Made by a program: the position numbers and the translations under genes. The notes under the pieces were generated by a model, which searched no databases, had not been told where the DNA came from, and was given only the letters and a program-made list of their open reading frames with translations. Of a stretch of DNA of 64,000 nucleotides, positions 35,201 through 41,911 are shown in pieces (the first letter of the stretch is position 1; every line of letters starts with the position of its first letter). The stretch comes from Rhodanobacter sp. 7MK24 (lineage in GTDB: Bacteria; Pseudomonadota; Gammaproteobacteria; Xanthomonadales; Rhodanobacteraceae). The stretch covers positions 18,548 through 82,547 of the forward strand of contig NZ_JACYXL010000012.1 in the NCBI RefSeq assembly GCF_014842995.1, written 5' to 3'.

Positions 35201-35496
35201 ATGAAGGCTACGACGCGCGCAAGGCGATCCACGACGCCGCCGTGGTGCGTCTGCGCCCGATCATGATGACCACCGCCGCCGCCGTACTGGGCGCCATTCC
35301 GCTGGCTATCGGCATTGGCCAGGGCGCCTCGCTGCGCCAGCCATTGGGCATCACCGTGGCGGGCGGCCTGATCCTCAGCCAGGTCTTCACCCTGTACACC
35401 ACTCCCGTGATCTACCTCTACTTCGACCGCCTGAACGTCAGGCTTGTCCGGTGGAATGCCACGTTGCCGTGGAACCGCTCGGAGGCGAACGCATGA
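32209..35496 (+). CDS. mdtC: RND efflux pump subunit (MdtC-like) with an extra segment
   Basis: A 1095-residue inner-membrane pump, about 70 longer than E. coli MdtC. It shares the family start (F-I-R-R-P-V-A-T-T-L-L-A-V-A), the helix-4 motif G-F-V-V-D-D-A-V-V-V-L-E-N and the late I-G-I-V-K-K-N-A-I-M-M-I-D. The added length is a low-complexity Ser/Thr/Ala/Asn-rich segment at about residues 772-838 in the second periplasmic loop. It should pair with MdtB. The gene is separated from mdtB by a pair of REP repeats but its stop overlaps the start of the channel gene (ATGA), so the downstream half of the operon is tightly coupled. Confidence 0.92.
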   Translation: MSIPGLFIRRPVATTLLAVAILLSGLLAYFHLPVAPLPNVTYPVVVVQASMAGASPDIMASTVTAPLERRLGTIADVNEMTSTSSVGTASVVIQFGLDRDINGAARDVQAAIQAARADLPSTLRGNPTYREYNPADSPIMILALTSDTLTRAQLYDSADSVIQQQLSQIDGVGQITLGGSALPSVRVELQPDKLSSYGIGLEDVRAAISAANANSAKGHIDQSGLRYEVTSNDQISKAAPYRDLVVAYRNGAPVLLRDVADVQDSAENIRNMGLYDGKPAVLVIVFPRPGGNIVKTVGEIRNVLPSIEAALPAGIHASVALDRSVSVRGAVSDTERTLFIAVLLVIGVVFVFLQSPRAILIPAVALPLSIIGTFGPMYLMGYSIDNLSLMALTIGTGFVVDDAVVVLENIVRHVEAGMDVHEAAMRGSAEVSFTVISMSVSLIAVFLPILLMPGIIGLLFHEFAVTLSIAILLSLVISLTVTPTLAAYVLKREALHSKARWALWYERQFERFKQAYSRSLDAVLDHALLVGLTLIGLIALNIVLFKLVPSTFFPEQDNGILMGQVIADQSISFQAMEQKLAQLQAIVQKDPAVASVAGFTGGRTLNTANVFVELKPLAERKLSAAQVVERLRPKLNRITGARLFLQAAQDLHIGGRQSAAEYQYTLTGDDADQLYQWVPKLVTALGKYRSELTSVNSDLQQHGLQIDINFDRATMMRYGFTPTQLDSVLYDAFGQRTVSTVYNELNQYYVVMEVAPPYWQYPQMLDRMRFSGAAGVASGTEQTQYSGSLVKAPTTASATSSTTNANNANAEANLLTNAIANARGGASSGSADSTSSETMVPFPALASYISDHTPTQVSHQSGLVAATISFNLPPGGSLSKALLAIDQAEQEIHMPASIRGATAGAAQVYSQSMSTMPLLILAALLAVYIVLGMLYENTVHPVTILSTLPSAGIGATLALLIFGTPFSVIAMIGIILLIGIVKKNAIMMIDVAIHLQRDEGYDARKAIHDAAVVRLRPIMMTTAAAVLGAIPLAIGIGQGASLRQPLGITVAGGLILSQVFTLYTTPVIYLYFDRLNVRLVRWNATLPWNRSEANA

Positions 35497-36953
35497 ACAT
35501 GAAACTTTCCCGAACCGCCCTGGCCGCCACGCTGGCCTCGTTGCTGGCCGGCTGCATGGTCGGCCCCGACTACCACCGCCCGCAGGTGCAGATGCCCGCG
35601 CAATTCAAGCCGCTGCCCGGCTGGTCTGCCGCCGCGCCGGGCGATGCCGACATGCCGAAGGGCAACTGGTGGGTGCCTTTCCACGATCCGTTGCTCGACG
35701 AGCTGGAACCGCAAGTGGCGGTCTCCAATCAGACCGTGGCGCAGAGCTATGCGAACTATCAGGCCGCGCTGGCCGAAGTGAAGGAAGCGCGCAGCGCGCT
35801 GTTCCCCACCATCGGCATCAGCGGCTCCGCCGACAAGGACCGCAGCGCCAGCGGCGGCACCGCCAGCAAGACCTTCGGAACGTCGCGCCCGATCAGCACC
35901 AGCGGCTCGCTGGAAGGCACCGCGAGCTGGGCGCCGGACCTGTGGGGCAAGGTGCGCCGCAGCCTCGAACAGAGCAAGGCCACCGCACAGGCCAGCGAAG
36001 CCACGCTGGCCAACGCCACGCTGTCCGAGCAGGCCGCTCTGGCTAGCGCTGTAATCGAGTTGCGGACCACCGACGCCAGCATCGACCTGGAACAGCAAGC
36101 CGTCGCGGCCTATCGGGAATCGTTGCGCGTAGTGCAGAACCAGGTCGCCGCCGGTACGGCGCCACCGTCCGACGAAATCAGCGCACGCACGCAGCTGGAG
36201 AATGCCCAGTCCAGCCTGCTGTCGCTTGGCATCGCCCGCGCGCAGTACGCGCACGCCATCGCCGTGCTGGTCGGCAAGAATCCGGAAGACCTCGATCTTC
36301 CGCGCAACACCACCTTGCCCAGCCTGCCCACCATGCCAGCCGGCGTGCCATCGACGCTGCTGCAGCGGCGCCCCGACATCGCCGTCGCCGAACGCCAGAT
36401 GGCCGCGCAGAACGCCGCGATCGGCGTTGCCGAGGCAGCGTATTACCCGACCTTGTCGCTGTCGGGTGCGGACGGCTTCTCGCAGTCGCCGCTAGCCGGC
36501 CTGCTGCACGTCGCCAATCACGTCTGGTCGCTGGGCGCCGACGTCGGCGCCACCCTGTTCGACGGCGGCGAACGCAGCGGCGAAGTCGCCGTCGCCAGGG
36601 CCAATTACGAAGCCGCTGTCGCCAACTATCGCGGCACCGTGCTGGGCGCGTTGCAGAACGTGGAGAACGACCTCTCCGGCCTCAGCATCCTCGCGCAACA
36701 GTCCGACGTGCAAGACACCGCGGCCCGCGACGCCACCCGCGGCGCCGAGATAGCCCGCAACGAATACCAGGCCGGCACGGTGGACTACACCACCGTCGCC
36801 ACCGCCCAGGCCACCGAGTTCAGCAGCAGGCAAAGCGCACTGGACGTGCACGAACAGCGCCTGCTCGACACCGTATCGCTGATCGGCGATCTGGGTGGCG
36901 GCTGGTCGGCAGACCAGCTGAGTTCGGCGCCACGGGCCGAAACCAAGCGCTAA
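35493..36953 (+). CDS. RND efflux outer-membrane factor lipoprotein (OprM/NodT family)
   Basis: A 486-residue TolC-like channel. The N-terminus is a lipoprotein signal ending in L-L-A-G-C with Cys21 as the likely acylated residue. Then comes the NodT-family start M-V-G-P-D-Y-H-R-P and W-W-V-P-F-H-D-P-L-L-D-E-L, with two outer-membrane-efflux repeats, each with long Ala/Gln-rich helices, and the motif A-P-D-L-W-G-K-V-R-R in the first. It would form the exit duct for the MdtABC pump. Its start overlaps mdtC by 4 bp; its stop overlaps the convergent TauE/SafE gene by 4 bp. Confidence 0.92.
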   Translation: MNMKLSRTALAATLASLLAGCMVGPDYHRPQVQMPAQFKPLPGWSAAAPGDADMPKGNWWVPFHDPLLDELEPQVAVSNQTVAQSYANYQAALAEVKEARSALFPTIGISGSADKDRSASGGTASKTFGTSRPISTSGSLEGTASWAPDLWGKVRRSLEQSKATAQASEATLANATLSEQAALASAVIELRTTDASIDLEQQAVAAYRESLRVVQNQVAAGTAPPSDEISARTQLENAQSSLLSLGIARAQYAHAIAVLVGKNPEDLDLPRNTTLPSLPTMPAGVPSTLLQRRPDIAVAERQMAAQNAAIGVAEAAYYPTLSLSGADGFSQSPLAGLLHVANHVWSLGADVGATLFDGGERSGEVAVARANYEAAVANYRGTVLGALQNVENDLSGLSILAQQSDVQDTAARDATRGAEIARNEYQAGTVDYTTVATAQATEFSSRQSALDVHEQRLLDTVSLIGDLGGGWSADQLSSAPRAETKR

Positions 36954-37687
36954 CCGCCCAGCCAGCCTCTCGACTGCAACAACAACATGGCGCCGATCAA
37001 TACCAGGCAGACGTAAAGAGATCGCACGAAGACTTGGCCGCTCAGGCGCCGGTTGAGCGTGCGGCCCAGCAAGGTAGCGACCAGCACCAGTGGCAAGGCC
37101 AGCAGGTAATCGCGAGTCACCGTGGACGTCCACATGCCCGTGAGGCTATAGCCGGCCATGGTCATCAGGCTGGCCGGCAGGAAATAGCCTTGCAGCGTCG
37201 CGCGGAAGTGCCGGGGCGACCAGCCGCGCAACGCGCCGTATACCACCAGCGGCGGTCCGTTCATGCCGTACGCGCCGCCCAGCACGCCTGCACCGAAACC
37301 GAAAACCCAGGCATGCCTATCGTCATGCAGCGTCGCCTGCCGATGGCGCATCAGGGCGAATACCGCGAACGCCATCACCACGGCGCCCAGCACCATCTTC
37401 ACCACGTGCTCGTCCAACGCGTGCAACGACCACAGGCCAAACGGCACGCCCGCCGCGGTAGCCAGGAACAAGCGGCCCGCGCTGCGGAAATGGATGTGCC
37501 GCCAGTCCTGTGCGATGGCCACGATCGCCACCGTGATCGAAACCAGCGCGGCTATCGGCGCCGCAGTGCCTACCGGCATCGCGAAGGCCAGCAGCGGCAC
37601 CGCGATCAGGGCCTCGCCGAAACCGAAAGCCGAACGGATGAAGCTTGCGACGAACAGTATCGTCAGGACGGCAATCAGCACCGGCAA
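36950..37687 (-). CDS. TauE/SafE family membrane transporter
   Basis: A 245-residue inner-membrane protein with about eight hydrophobic segments. The family signatures are S-F-I-R-S-A-F-G-F-G-E-A-L-I-A-V-P-L-L-A in helix 1 and G-A-G-V-L-G-G-A-Y-G-M-N-G-P-P-L-V-V-Y in the second half, the G-G-x-x-G-x-x-G-P repeat of TauE/SafE sulfite or sulfonate exporters. The substrate here is not shown. The predicted start is a TTG at 37687; a GTG two codons later is an alternative. It converges with and slightly overlaps the efflux channel gene. Confidence 0.85.
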   Translation of the reverse strand: MPVLIAVLTILFVASFIRSAFGFGEALIAVPLLAFAMPVGTAAPIAALVSITVAIVAIAQDWRHIHFRSAGRLFLATAAGVPFGLWSLHALDEHVVKMVLGAVVMAFAVFALMRHRQATLHDDRHAWVFGFGAGVLGGAYGMNGPPLVVYGALRGWSPRHFRATLQGYFLPASLMTMAGYSLTGMWTSTVTRDYLLALPLVLVATLLGRTLNRRLSGQVFVRSLYVCLVLIGAMLLLQSRGWLGG

Positions 37688-37719
37688 CCCAATGGCAAGA
37701 AACGAGGGAAGCCGCGAGA

Positions 37720-38118
37720 TTACCGCACCTCGTCCCTGCGCCCGCGACGCGGCTCACGCACCAGCATGCACAAGCCGCCGTAGATCACGAACAGCGGCCA
37801 CCATTTCCCCCAGGACAAGTCGAGGATGAAGATCGTTGCCACCATCCCGATGGAGAGGGCACTCAACAGCGAATGCGCCACCGTTCCGTCAAACGTGCCC
37901 GTGGTGCGGTAACGCTGCCAGGCCTCGGAAAGCGGCCACGCCGCACCCAGCAGGATGAACCATGCCCACCAGTTCGCCCAGTTGAGGAAGGGGATTTGCA
38001 CGCCCAGGTTGGCGCCCAAAAAGATCAGGCCCACTCCGACCACCATCAGGGCCGGAATGATGCGACCACTGTGCCATGCAACAGGGTTCGTTCCGGTGTT
38101 CGCTTCGTTGTCCGTCAT
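37720..38118 (-). CDS. Small membrane protein with LiaI/LiaF-like transmembrane region
   Basis: A 132-residue protein with four predicted membrane segments: R-I-I-P-A-L-M-V-V-G-V-G-L-I-F-L-G-A-N-L (about 19-40), N-W-W-A-W-F-I-L-L-G-A-A-W-P-L (about 50-65), S-L-L-S-A-L-S-I-G-M-V-A-T-I-F-I-L (about 84-100) and W-W-P-L-F-V-I-Y-G-G-L-C-M-L (about 107-120). The pattern matches the LiaI-LiaF-like (DUF5668) region found in cell-envelope stress proteins, here without the partner domains. GGGGAGG precedes the start by 8 bases. Function unknown. It lies 32 bp upstream of the TauE/SafE gene. Confidence 0.72.
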   Translation of the reverse strand: MTDNEANTGTNPVAWHSGRIIPALMVVGVGLIFLGANLGVQIPFLNWANWWAWFILLGAAWPLSEAWQRYRTTGTFDGTVAHSLLSALSIGMVATIFILDLSWGKWWPLFVIYGGLCMLVREPRRGRRDEVR

Positions 38119-38293
38119 CGTCGTTGCCTCCCCAAGATGGCGTTACGGTAAAGCGCACCCCATGGCGCAGCCAGTGACAGGCGTCATCCGAAACGACTGA
38201 ACAAATTTCCCTCGTAGCATGCCGGGCATCCCCATTCCGCCTCCTGTCCCGATGCTGCATGATGGCCGGGCCATAGCCCCGAACGAGCCAAGC

Positions 38294-39184
38294 ATGACGA
38301 CTGCCCGCGCCGCATCCGAACTGGAACTTTCCCCCATCGTCGCCGGCATGTGGCGCATCACCGGATGGAACCTCTCTGTGCAGGAACGCGTGCGCTGGAT
38401 CGAACAAGCGCTGGAACTGGGCATCACCAGCTTCGATCACGCGGACATCTACGGCGACTACAGCGCCGAAGCCCTCTTCGGCGAGGCACTGCATGCGGCA
38501 CCGGGTCTGCGTGGACGCATGCAGCTGGTAAGCAAGTGCGGCATCCGCCTGTGTTCGACGCAACGTACTTACCGGGTGAACCACTACGACACCGCGGCAA
38601 CCTACGTGCGCACGCAGGTCGAGCAGTCACTGCGCAACCTGCATACCGAACAACTGGAGCTGGTGTTGATCCACCGGCCCGATTACCTGATGGATGCCGC
38701 TGCGTTGGCCGAGACGTTCGCGACGCTCACCCGCGAAGGCAAGGTGGCGCATTGGGGCGTGTCCAACCATTCGACCAGCCAGTTCGCCCTGCTGCACCAG
38801 CACCACGCCCTTGCGACCAACCAGCTCGAACTCTCGCCCCTGCAGATGGACGCGCTGGATGACGGCACGCTGGACCAGGCGCAACAGCTCGGCCTGCGAC
38901 CGATGATCTGGTCGCCGCTGGCCGGCGGCCGCCTGTTCAGCGATGAGGACGAGCAGGCCGTGCGCGTGCGCGCCGAAATGGAGACTGTCGCCGCGCGTCT
39001 CGGCATCAGCCTCACCACCCTGGCCTTCGCCTGGGTCCTGCGACACCCTTCGCGACCCTATCCGATCACGGGCACGCGCCGCGTCGAAGGATTGCGCGAA
39101 GCGGTGGCCGCGCTGGATGTTTCGCTGGATGCCGAGGATTGGTATGCGATCTGGACGGCGAGCAAGGGACACGGAGTCCCCTGA
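38294..39184 (+). CDS. Aldo/keto reductase (YdhF-like)
   Basis: A 296-residue NADPH-dependent oxidoreductase of the aldo/keto reductase superfamily. Landmarks: G-M-W-R-I-T-G-W near the start, I-T-S-F-D-H-A-D-I-Y-G-D-Y (catalytic Asp and Tyr), the lysine in L-V-S-K-C-G-I-R, and the histidine of L-V-L-I-H-R-P-D; later W-G-V-S-N-H and P-I-T-G-T-R-R. It closely follows the YdhF subgroup layout. The physiological substrate is unknown. The upstream in-frame start at 38219 adds 25 unconserved residues. The gene stands alone, divergent from the LiaI-like gene. Confidence 0.9.
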   Translation: MTTARAASELELSPIVAGMWRITGWNLSVQERVRWIEQALELGITSFDHADIYGDYSAEALFGEALHAAPGLRGRMQLVSKCGIRLCSTQRTYRVNHYDTAATYVRTQVEQSLRNLHTEQLELVLIHRPDYLMDAAALAETFATLTREGKVAHWGVSNHSTSQFALLHQHHALATNQLELSPLQMDALDDGTLDQAQQLGLRPMIWSPLAGGRLFSDEDEQAVRVRAEMETVAARLGISLTTLAFAWVLRHPSRPYPITGTRRVEGLREAVAALDVSLDAEDWYAIWTASKGHGVP

Positions 39185-39209
39185 TTTACACGTGACCTGC
39201 TGCGGCCTT

Positions 39210-39839
39210 TCAGTGGTTGAACACGCTGAAAAACATGACGACCAAGATCAACAGCGGTAGCAGCATCAGCCCCGCGATGAGAAGGTTGCCGAATGTCTTG
39301 GCAATGGAGAGGCGTTGAACTTCGCTCAGCGCCGCCACGGTTGTCACAAGCGACCAAACGCTGAACACCACGATGGCGAGGTTCGAAAGCACGTAAATCT
39401 CACGCAACGCATAACTATCACCCAATGAACGGCTGCTCACCCCAAAAACCTGATCGCCAAACACGAGCAGCTGCATCAGGAATACAAGGCATGCCGCCAG
39501 CATCGGAGTACGCCCCCATGCAAGCGCCGCCCTGACCATGCCGAAGTCGCCTTTCGCCCCCACCCAGCGCCCGGACACAGTGAGCAGCCAGCCACTCAGA
39601 TACAGCGACAGCACTCCATACAATGCGCCGGCGACCAACGCCGCGAGCAGCACCGGCCAGAAGCCGTATTGCTGTCCGACGCGCCACTCGCTCGCCTGAA
39701 GCAAGGCGGAGCCAGCACCTATCACCGCCGCGATCTCCAGCACCCATTCGCGGTGCCTGCCATCAATGATCTTTGCCATCGTCTTGCGTGGGCGAAAAAA
39801 CATGGCAGGGACGAACCCCCATTCGAATCGATCCTTCAT
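39210..39839 (-). CDS. Yip1-family membrane protein
   Basis: A 209-residue protein with a short cytoplasmic N-terminus containing P-A-M-F-F-R-P-R-K-T-M, then five or six membrane helices (about 35-50, 60-85, 100-125, 150-170, 185-205). The N-terminal F-x-R-P-x-x-T-M and the hydrophobic layout are typical of bacterial YIP1-domain proteins. The role of these in bacteria is poorly understood; they are not the eukaryotic trafficking proteins in function. It starts 44 bp downstream of the 5'-nucleotidase gene's stop on the same strand and could be in the same transcript. Confidence 0.75.
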   Translation of the reverse strand: MKDRFEWGFVPAMFFRPRKTMAKIIDGRHREWVLEIAAVIGAGSALLQASEWRVGQQYGFWPVLLAALVAGALYGVLSLYLSGWLLTVSGRWVGAKGDFGMVRAALAWGRTPMLAACLVFLMQLLVFGDQVFGVSSRSLGDSYALREIYVLSNLAIVVFSVWSLVTTVAALSEVQRLSIAKTFGNLLIAGLMLLPLLILVVMFFSVFNH

Positions 39840-39882
39840 CGCTGTCCTTCCAAGGTCAGGTTTGCCAGGTGTGGTGACACCT

Positions 39883-40797
39883 TCAGCGGTTGCTCACTCC
39901 GTGCGGCACATGCCCCGTGGCTACGTGCTTGCGTGCGGACTCCACATTGGCCGGCGAGTCGTCGAAGAAGATGTCGGCGCCAAAGGCATCGAGGAACGGG
40001 CCCTTGTCCCTGCCACCGAGGAACAACGCCTCATCGATACGCACACCCCAGCGGCGCAGGGTGAGGATGACGCGCTTGTGCGCGGGTGCGGAGCGCGCGG
40101 TGACCAATGCGGTGCGGATCGGCGAGTTTTCCGCGGGAAATGCAGCCTGCAAGCGGTGCAGCGCAGTGAGGAAGCCGCGAAACGGCCCCACCGACAAGGG
40201 CTCTTCCGCATGTTCGCGCTCGCTGCGGTGGAAGGCTTCCAGCCCTTCCTCGCGCGAAACGCGCTCGCCCTCGTCGCCGAAAATCACCGCGTCGCCGTCG
40301 AAGGCGATGCGCAGCTGCTCGCTGGCACGCGGCGGCGCGACGCTGGGCAGGATGGTAGCCGCCGCTACGCCGGCCTTGAGCGCGCGGCCCACGTCCTCGG
40401 CATTGGCCGAGAGGAACAGGTCGGCCTTGAACGGTGCGATGTAATCGGAGGTGGGCGCGCCGCTGGTGAAGGCAGCGCGGCTGATTTCCAGGCCGTGATG
40501 CTGGATCGCGTTGAAGATGCGCAGGCCGGTGTCGCCAGAGTTGCGCGAGAGCAGGATCACTTCCACCGGCGGCACGTCACCCGCCAGCTTGTTGAGGTCG
40601 AGCAGCTTCTGCACCAGCGGGAAGGCCACGCCGGGCTGCAGGATCTCGTCCTCATGCTCGATCTGGAAGTTGCGGTAAGCGTCCAGCCCCTCGCGCTCGA
40701 ACAGCTCGTGGCTATTGCCAAGGTCGAACAAGGCGCGCGAGGAGATCGCCACCACAAGGCGATTGTCGGTAACAGTGGAAGAGTCGTGGATCGGCAT
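39883..40797 (-). CDS. 5'-nucleotidase (cN-I-like family)
   Basis: A 304-residue cytosolic enzyme of the bacterial 5'-nucleotidase family that dephosphorylates nucleoside monophosphates. Conserved blocks: V-V-A-I-S-S-R-A-L-F-D-L-G-N-S-H, G-V-A-F-P-L-V-Q-K-L-L, V-E-V-I-L-L-S-R-N-S-G-D-T-G-L-R, F-T-S-G, F-L-S-A-N, R-I-A-F-D-G-D-A-V-I-F-G-D-E-G-E, and near the end F-L-G-G-R-D-K and I-F-F-D-D-S. The haloacid-dehalogenase-like catalytic aspartates are visible in F-D-G-D. Length is normal. It is separated from NAD kinase by a long inverted repeat (family B), so separate transcription is likely. Confidence 0.92.
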   Translation of the reverse strand: MPIHDSSTVTDNRLVVAISSRALFDLGNSHELFEREGLDAYRNFQIEHEDEILQPGVAFPLVQKLLDLNKLAGDVPPVEVILLSRNSGDTGLRIFNAIQHHGLEISRAAFTSGAPTSDYIAPFKADLFLSANAEDVGRALKAGVAAATILPSVAPPRASEQLRIAFDGDAVIFGDEGERVSREEGLEAFHRSEREHAEEPLSVGPFRGFLTALHRLQAAFPAENSPIRTALVTARSAPAHKRVILTLRRWGVRIDEALFLGGRDKGPFLDAFGADIFFDDSPANVESARKHVATGHVPHGVSNR

Positions 40798-40846
40798 GTG
40801 GTCAATCTAGCGCATGCCAAGCGCACAGCGTGAGACTCGCTTTGCC

Positions 40847-40924
40847 GTAGGAGCGCACCCTGTGCGCGATTGCGAGCTGCTCCGATCGGAGCACAAGGCA
40901 ATCGCGCACAGGAGGCGCTCCTAC
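40847..40924. repeat. Palindromic repeat, family B, copy 2
   Basis: A long inverted repeat: GTAGGAGCGC (40847-40856) pairs with GCGCTCCTAC (40915-40924), CTGTGCGCGATTGC with GCAATCGCGCACAG inside it, and at the centre GCTCCGATCGGAGC (40879-40892) is a perfect 14-bp palindrome. It lies between two minus-strand genes. A related, more decayed copy is at 21495-21568. Confidence 0.85.
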
Positions 40925-40979
40925 GAAAAGCCGCCTCTCGTCCGACCTTGCCCGCATGGGACGCAAAGAGAAAAGCGGA

Positions 40980-41741
40980 TCAATCCGCGGCGAACTGCTC
41001 GTCGAGGATGCGCTGCTCCAGGTTGTGCTCGGGATCGAACAGCAGGCGCACGCCCTGCCCTCCGGCCTGGCGCACCGATACCTGACGTACGTCGCGCACT
41101 TCGTGGAAGTCGGCCGTGGCGCTGACCGGGCGTTTGCCGGGATCGAGAACGCGCAGGCTGACCCCGGTGCGATGCGGCAGGATGGCACCACGCCAGCGGC
41201 GCGGGCGGAACGGACTGATCGGAGTCAGCGCCAGCACGTTGGCATCCAGCGGCAGGATCGGCCCATGCGCGGAGAGGTTGTAAGCGGTGGAGCCGGCCGG
41301 CGTGGCGACCATCACGCCGTCGCAGATCAGGTTGGGCAGCTTCACCGTGTCATTGAGCTTCACTTCCAGGTGTGCGGCCTGGTTGCTCTGGCGCAACAGC
41401 GAGACCTCGTTGAAGGCCAGTGCCAAGTGCTCCTGGCCGGCGGCGTCGACCGCCTGCATTTCCAGCGGGAACAATTCCGCGGCATGCGCGCGCGCCACGC
41501 GCTCGGGCAGTTCGTCGAGGCGATGCTTGTTCATCAGGAAGCCGACGCGGCCGAGCTTCATGCCGTACACCGGCACGCCCAGCACGAGATGGGCGTGCAG
41601 GGTGCGCAGCATGAAACCGTCGCCACCCAGCGCCACGATCAACTCGGCTGCCTCGACGGGCACGTCGCCATAACGCTCCACGAGTTTGCGCCGCGCCTGC
41701 TGGGCAACGCTGGTGTCACTGGCGACGAAGGCGAAACGCAT
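40980..41741 (-). CDS. nadK: NAD kinase
   Basis: A 253-residue NAD kinase (NAD + ATP to NADP), the cell's only route to NADP. Motifs: G-G-D-G at 39-42, the N-E in L-A-F-N-E-V-S-L-L, and the long [22 protein letters not shown] block. It is shorter than E. coli NadK (292) because the N-terminal extension is absent; this compact form is common in Xanthomonadales. The ATG at 41741 is the first in frame. It follows the gdh terminator, so it should have its own promoter. Confidence 0.95.
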   Translation of the reverse strand: MRFAFVASDTSVAQQARRKLVERYGDVPVEAAELIVALGGDGFMLRTLHAHLVLGVPVYGMKLGRVGFLMNKHRLDELPERVARAHAAELFPLEMQAVDAAGQEHLALAFNEVSLLRQSNQAAHLEVKLNDTVKLPNLICDGVMVATPAGSTAYNLSAHGPILPLDANVLALTPISPFRPRRWRGAILPHRTGVSLRVLDPGKRPVSATADFHEVRDVRQVSVRQAGGQGVRLLFDPEHNLEQRILDEQFAAD

Positions 41742-41800
41742 GGGTGCAAGGGCTCCATGGGAATGCGCCGGAGCTTAACGCATGGGCGCGATGGCACGAT

Positions 41801-41834
41801 GAAAAAAGCGAAGCCCCGCACGAGGCGGGGCTTC
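41801..41834 (-). terminator. Intrinsic terminator of the NAD-glutamate dehydrogenase gene
   Basis: Read on the minus strand, a perfect 10-bp stem GAAGCCCCGC/GCGGGGCTTC with a 5-nt loop (41810-41834) is followed by GCTTTTTTC. It lies 78 bp beyond the dehydrogenase stop. Confidence 0.9.
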
Positions 41835-41864
41835 GTATGCCGCATGAAGGTTTTCGCAAGAGCG

Positions 41865-41906
41865 TCCCCTCACCCCAACCCTCTCCCCAAAAGGGAGAGG
41901 GAGGAA
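41865..41906. repeat. REP-type repeat, family A
   Basis: GTCCCCTCACCCCAACCCTC then TCCCCAAAAGGGAGAGGGAGG. The cleanest single copy of the family; it ends 6 bp before the stop codon of the dehydrogenase gene. Confidence 0.8.
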
Positions 41907-41911
41907 GCGCA

